In this document: in pieces, positions 23,051 through 26,411 of the stretch
How positions within the stretch are numbered: position 1 is the first letter of the stretch
Layout of the letters: each line of letters opens with the position of its first letter
Virus record (IMG/VR): IMGVR_UViG_3300028423_000645
Coordinates: 1 to 26,411 of that record
Source of the DNA: a virus
DNA: 26,411 nt
Reading direction: 5' to 3' (one strand)
Notes under the pieces: model-generated
Database searches by the model: none
Told to the model about the DNA's origin: nothing
What the model saw: the letters and a program-made list of their open reading frames with translations, nothing else
Position numbers and translations under genes: made by a program

Positions 23051-23058
23051 TATAAAAA
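23051..23058 (+). promoter_or_regulatory. Late-promoter-like box (TATAAAAA) before gene 55
   Basis: TATAAAAA, 20 bp before the GTG start at 23071, right after the strong terminator. A new transcription start must lie near here. The spacing is shorter than in the other boxes, so a different promoter type is possible. Confidence 0.4.
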
Positions 23059-23070
23059 TAAATTCAAAAG

Positions 23071-23448
23071 GTGGCAAAAAGAACTAAAAAATACTTAAAC
23101 AACAAAGATCTATATGATCAGATTGTTTTATCAAAAGAACAGGACAAATTGACCAGAGAAGCTGAAAAGATGCTAGTGCTTTTAGCTGAACGTGCAATTC
23201 GTAAACTAACGTATGTTAGTGAAGACGATAGGCAAGATTGCTTGCAATTTGCATTATTGGATCTCTTGAAATACTGGAGAAACTTTAACCCAAAATATAA
23301 AAATGCATTTGCATACTTTACTGAGATTGCAAAACGTGGCTATGCAAAAGGCTGGAATAAAATTCACCCTAAAAAATATAAGTCAACCCTAAGCCTCGAT
23401 AAGTCAGGTGGATCTTATGGTGAGGAAGGTGGACTATTCAATATTTAA
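23071..23448 (+). CDS. 55: Late-transcription sigma factor gp55
   Basis: Directs host RNA polymerase to late promoters with the clamp and gp33. The 125-residue protein matches T4 gp55 in its core: KYLNNKDLYDQIV near the N-terminus, ALLDLLKYWRNFNPKYKNAFAYFTEIAKRG (T4: helix then [22 protein letters not shown]) and a terminal acidic stretch. The sigma-2-like region is kept. It is shorter than T4 gp55 (185 aa), lacking much of the C-terminal part, and ends GGLFNI, which may serve as the clamp-binding tail. Start is GTG; the gene is preceded by an AAAATAAA box and overlaps gene 4 by one base (TAATG). Confidence 0.85.
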   Translation: MAKRTKKYLNNKDLYDQIVLSKEQDKLTREAEKMLVLLAERAIRKLTYVSEDDRQDCLQFALLDLLKYWRNFNPKYKNAFAYFTEIAKRGYAKGWNKIHPKKYKSTLSLDKSGGSYGEEGGLFNI

Positions 23449-23921
23449 TGTCAATAAAAAACGTAAAGCCAACCAAAAATTCAGGGTTTATTCAGGGTTA
23501 CTATGAACCCAAATATCCAAATAAGTATTTAGGCAAAACCCCAATCATCTTTCGTTCCTCATGGGAGCGTAAGTTTATGGTTTTATGTGACAGTAGAGAT
23601 GACGTTATCCATTGGTCATCTGAGCCTGTTGAAATTAAATATTGGTCAACGCTCGATAAAAAAGAACGTAGATACTATCCAGACTTTTATATGAAGGTAC
23701 AAAAGGTAGATAGTTATGAGGAATTCTTAATTGAAATTAAGCCATCTGAGCAGATTAAAAAGCCACAGCCACCTAAAAAGAATTCTAAGAAGGCATTGGC
23801 ATCATATAAGTTTCTTGCAGAACAGTTTGTTAAAAATAGAGATAAATATGCGTATGCTAAGCGATGGGCAGAAGAACGCGGCTGGAGGTTTGTCGTTCTT
23901 ACTGAAAAATCTCTTAAATAA
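23448..23921 (+). CDS. 4: Head completion protein gp4 (PD-(D/E)xK nuclease fold)
   Basis: Needed to finish DNA-filled heads before tail joining in T4. The pattern matches T4 gp4 closely: IIFRSSWERKFM (T4 ITYRSNWEKFFF), HWSSEPVEIKYW, RRYYPDFYM (T4 RRYFMDIWM), FLIEIKPSEQIKKP (T4 FFIEIKPKKE) and a last KRWAEERGWRFVVLTEKSL (T4 SLAEKRGIKFRILTEDGL). Candidate nuclease residues are E40, D79 and the E96-I-K98 pair. Length 157 aa (T4 150). It has TAATG overlaps on both sides, in a cluster with gp55 and the next gene. Confidence 0.95.
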   Translation: MSIKNVKPTKNSGFIQGYYEPKYPNKYLGKTPIIFRSSWERKFMVLCDSRDDVIHWSSEPVEIKYWSTLDKKERRYYPDFYMKVQKVDSYEEFLIEIKPSEQIKKPQPPKKNSKKALASYKFLAEQFVKNRDKYAYAKRWAEERGWRFVVLTEKSLK

Positions 23922-24523
23922 TGGGTGAAATTAAAAGACAAATACGCAAATTAAGCAGAGAAGCTGGCGGTAAATTGCTTGCTAGAAAAAAGGCACATTC
24001 TTGGTATACTACCGGTAAGAATAAAAGAAGCGAAAGATCAGTTGCTTCAACAGGTCAGCGCTTTAGACCAGGTAAAATTTATGTATTTGAATATAAAACA
24101 CCAAAGGGCATAGATCGGCTAGAATGGTGGGATCGGAATCCTGTTGTTTTAGCACTAGATCCATATAAAGGTAATGATGTCGGTATTAATCTAAATTTAT
24201 TACCAATTGGTGTTAAAGAAGAGCTATTAGATTTTGTATATGATCGAATGGCAGGTCAAATTAAATCTAAAACGATGGGATCAAGCACTGGAGATGCTAA
24301 ATTACAAGGTCAAATTGGATTATCGTATGGGGGTGCTAAAGGATTCTTAAAGAGATATGGATTTGATTTTGCAATCAGACAATACATACCAAATTTAAAG
24401 TCAAATCAGGCAGTGGTTGCGTATGAGAATTGGGCTAATATCGCCCTATGCGACTTCATTGATTTAAATGGAACTACAGTCGGCAAGGTAAAAGCAATGT
24501 TTAGAAAGCATCTTGGAAGTTAA
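23921..24523 (+). CDS. Conserved-looking phage protein of unknown function beside gp4 (200 aa)
   Basis: Arg/Lys-rich N-terminal ~50 residues, then a globular domain with GKIYVFEY, WWDRNPVVLALDPY and GINLNLLP. The last is a pattern I recall from uncharacterised phage proteins ((F/Y)(W/Y)D..P.VL.L...N.LGLNLHYLP) but cannot name. In T4 the gene after 4 is 53 (baseplate wedge); this protein does not resemble gp53, and I see no convincing gp2 resemblance. Start overlaps gp4 stop (TAATG). A head or neck structural role is likely from position between gp4 and portal. Confidence 0.65.
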   Translation: MGEIKRQIRKLSREAGGKLLARKKAHSWYTTGKNKRSERSVASTGQRFRPGKIYVFEYKTPKGIDRLEWWDRNPVVLALDPYKGNDVGINLNLLPIGVKEELLDFVYDRMAGQIKSKTMGSSTGDAKLQGQIGLSYGGAKGFLKRYGFDFAIRQYIPNLKSNQAVVAYENWANIALCDFIDLNGTTVGKVKAMFRKHLGS

Positions 24524-24529
24524 AGAATA

Positions 24530-24537
24530 TATAAAAA
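24530..24537 (+). promoter_or_regulatory. Late-promoter-like box (TATAAAAA) before the portal gene
   Basis: TATAAAAA, 27 bp before the ATG at 24557, in the 33-base gap before gp20; same spacing as the boxes at 20913 and 21758. Confidence 0.5.
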
Positions 24538-24556
24538 AGAATATAATAGTAAGAAA

Positions 24557-26152
24557 ATGGCAGGATTTACTGATAGAAATGGACCATTAAGTACTGGAAA
24601 AAGACCGTTTAGAATTTCATCATCACTGAAGAATCTATCTTCATTTGGTATGAGATTCGATGATTTAGTACTAAGACAGTCACAATCAATTGGCCCAATG
24701 GAGGACATGATCGGTTATGGTCAGATGAATCCAATGGGATTTGACAATGACGACATTTATGGGGCGTTTGCAGCCCTTTCAATGACAGACATTAACTTAA
24801 AGAAGAACATTCCATTTTTTGACAAGGATTACGTTGGAAAGCGTGATGAACTTCGCAGATTCTCACTTAACGATGAGATCGAGGATATTCTCGATATTAT
24901 GTGTGATGAAACGATAGTTTATGATGAAAAGAACTTTTTTGCAGCTCCTGAAATTATCGGGATGGAAGTTAGTGAAAATGTTGAAAAGGATCTCAACAAA
25001 TACTTTAAGCAAATCTATCAATATTTTGGATTCACATCAGATCAATCAGCGTGGTATTATTATAGAAAATTCCTGGTTGATGGTTATCTTGCCTTTGAAA
25101 TTGTCTATTCACCAGATCAAAAAACCATTATTGGTTTTAAAGAACTTGATCCAGTTACACTTGTTCCAGGATATAATCATGAAGATGGTAAAAAAGTTTG
25201 GGTTCAATACAAAGACGATCCAGTAAAAGAGAGAAAATTATATGATTCTCAAGTCATTTATATTTCATATTCTTCAATTACAACAGCAAGTAGAGTTTCA
25301 TATATTGAACGATTAGTAAGAGCATTTAACTTACTGCGTATTATGGAACACACTCGAGTGATATGGGCAACCACAAACTCAAGCTTTAGGATGAAGTTTA
25401 TTATTCCAGTTGGTGGTAAATCAAAGACTAGGGCAAAACAGTCATTGGCACAATTGATGCATTCATATAAAGAAAGCGTTGATTTTGATTGGGATAGTGG
25501 CACATTACAAACTGATGGTAAACCAATGTTACAGTTTAATAAAGAATATTGGTTACCAAGTAAAGAAGGTGAAACTCCTGAAATTGAAACACTCGGCGGA
25601 GACGGTCCAGACCTTTCAGATACAGAAGCTCTTAAATACTTCTCTGATAAATTAAAACATGTTTCTAAAATTCCTTACTCAAGATTTTTATATGAAGACG
25701 GAGGTGGAGACTTTAACCTAGCTGCCGATGGAATGATTCGTGATGAGATTAAGTTTTCAAAGTTTATTAAGCGCTTAAGGTCAGTTTTCCAAGAGATCCT
25801 TGTAAAACCACTGTACATACAGATGTGTTTGAAATATCCTGAGTTTGAAAACGATCCACAATTTAAAACACAAGTTTCGTTAAGGTTTAATGAAGAGAAT
25901 GTGTTTGCTGAACTTAAAAATTATGAGATTATGGAACGTCGTCTTGACTTTATTGGTCAAATGCGTGACAGGCTTGTTGAAGATAATCCAGAAACAATGG
26001 AACAAGAATACTTTTTTGATATGGACTTCCTTGTTAAAAAATACCTTAAAATATCTGAAGATGACTTGGCAGCTAATAAGGCAGCTAAGGCGAAAAAGGA
26101 ATCTGAAAGTGCAGGTGAAGAACCAGCTGACGATATGATGGGAGGATTCTAA
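24557..26152 (+). CDS. 20: Portal vertex protein gp20
   Basis: Dodecameric portal through which DNA enters and leaves the head. Length 531 aa (T4 524). Matching landmarks: LNDEIEDILDIMCDETIVYDE (T4: the DNA-entry helix with AVSEIVSDAIVYED), SYIERLVRAFNLLRIMEHTRVIW (T4: [23 protein letters not shown], the long helix of the stem), FNKEYWLPSKEGETPEIETL (T4: [21 protein letters not shown]), and DEIKFSKFIKRLRSVF (T4: DELTFAKFIRELQHKF). C-terminus acidic. It ends 16 bases before a capsid-targeted gene, as in T4 where core proteins follow gp20. Confidence 0.95.
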   Translation: MAGFTDRNGPLSTGKRPFRISSSLKNLSSFGMRFDDLVLRQSQSIGPMEDMIGYGQMNPMGFDNDDIYGAFAALSMTDINLKKNIPFFDKDYVGKRDELRRFSLNDEIEDILDIMCDETIVYDEKNFFAAPEIIGMEVSENVEKDLNKYFKQIYQYFGFTSDQSAWYYYRKFLVDGYLAFEIVYSPDQKTIIGFKELDPVTLVPGYNHEDGKKVWVQYKDDPVKERKLYDSQVIYISYSSITTASRVSYIERLVRAFNLLRIMEHTRVIWATTNSSFRMKFIIPVGGKSKTRAKQSLAQLMHSYKESVDFDWDSGTLQTDGKPMLQFNKEYWLPSKEGETPEIETLGGDGPDLSDTEALKYFSDKLKHVSKIPYSRFLYEDGGGDFNLAADGMIRDEIKFSKFIKRLRSVFQEILVKPLYIQMCLKYPEFENDPQFKTQVSLRFNEENVFAELKNYEIMERRLDFIGQMRDRLVEDNPETMEQEYFFDMDFLVKKYLKISEDDLAANKAAKAKKESESAGEEPADDMMGGF

Positions 26153-26168
26153 AAAAGATAAATATGTT

Positions 26169-26411
26169 ATGAAATACTTAAAACTATTTGAAGACTTTAT
26201 TAAAGAAGAAGCAATGTCTCCAAATCCGGATTCAGATATTGTTGCAGATGATATTACGCTCGAAGACGGTAGAACCGTATCTTCTGCTGAAATCATAGGC
26301 GCGATTATTAATTCAGAATCAGAGGATGAACTTGAAGATTTCTTTTTTGGCAAATATGGTGAAAATGCGTTTAAGCAGGGAGAGCTTGCAGAGATTAAAC
26401 AACTATGGAAC
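26169..26411 (+). CDS. Capsid-targeted / prohead core protein (partial, runs off the window)
   Basis: The 81 visible codons start MKYLKLFEDFIKE|E, a fourth near-copy of the long-type capsid-targeting leader with a prohead-protease site after Glu13, followed by an acidic stretch (ESEDELEDFFFG). Position directly after gp20 corresponds to T4 genes 67 and 68, prohead core proteins, and acidity fits such a role. The gene is open at the window edge, so length and full identity are not known. Confidence 0.75.
   Translation, partial: MKYLKLFEDFIKEEAMSPNPDSDIVADDITLEDGRTVSSAEIIGAIINSESEDELEDFFFGKYGENAFKQGELAEIKQLWN

Noticed and set aside
26158-26165. GATAAATA before the last gene as a late promoter
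   Set aside because: Only a few bases from the ATG at 26169, inconsistent with the 26-28 bp spacing of the other boxes.

Overview
The window is a contiguous, AT-rich, densely packed piece of a T4-like (contractile-tailed, Caudoviricetes) phage genome, with every supported gene on the + strand. T4 core genes are recognisable by motif: DNA polymerase gp43 (as two separate genes), sliding clamp gp45, UvsX, helicase gp41, gp47/gp46 recombination nuclease, late sigma factor gp55, head-completion nuclease gp4, portal gp20, a probable gp15 tail terminator, and a class I ribonucleotide reductase. The host is probably a member of the Bacteroidota. Start codons are preceded by A-rich boxes of the AAAATAAA kind instead of Shine-Dalgarno sequences, and the clearest non-phage promoter (6016-6048) matches the Bacteroidota housekeeping consensus (TTG-like -33, TAnnTTTG -7). 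The NrdB metal-ligand pattern also fits enzymes known from Flavobacteriia.

Region 1 (1-5592) holds tandem, nearly gapless genes whose products carry a short motif of the form MKxxKLFExFxNE|A. This is the pattern of T4 capsid-targeting sequences (T4 internal proteins begin MKTYQEFIAE|A and are cut by the prohead protease after (I/L)xE). The bodies behind the motif include an NMN-adenylyltransferase-like enzyme and a Pol-beta-type nucleotidyltransferase. They sit next to a ligase-fold protein and several unknowns, so this looks like a set of capsid-packaged, co-injected enzymes. The same leader recurs on the truncated gene after the portal (26169), which is the usual T4 position for prohead core genes.

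Region 2 (5593-7942) is a run of small accessory genes: a cyclic-phosphate-type receiver domain protein, an RNA-repair-type HAD phosphatase, a zinc-binding protein, unknowns and methylglyoxal synthase. From 6087 on they are overlapping and follow the host-like promoter.

Region 3 (8000-14914) contains the polymerase as two halves (8000-9400 with exonuclease plus motif A; 13712-14914 with motifs B and C) separated by 4.3 kb. Between the halves are nrdB, a 2-oxoglutarate oxygenase, nrdA and the clamp. Two terminator-like hairpins and a structured intergenic region lie here.

Region 4 (14925-20908) is the replication and recombination block: two small proteins, uvsX, 41, a gp33-like protein, 47 and 46. 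Region 5 (20941-26411) is the late/structural side: gp15-like, an unknown coiled-coil protein, a strong terminator, gp55, gp4, an unknown protein, portal gp20 and the start of a capsid-targeted protein. Several of these late genes have a TATAAA-type box 26-28 bp before the start codon, consistent with gp55-dependent late promoters.

No gene-free stretch exceeds 300 bases. I saw no tRNA, rRNA, CRISPR array, insertion sequence or homing endonuclease.
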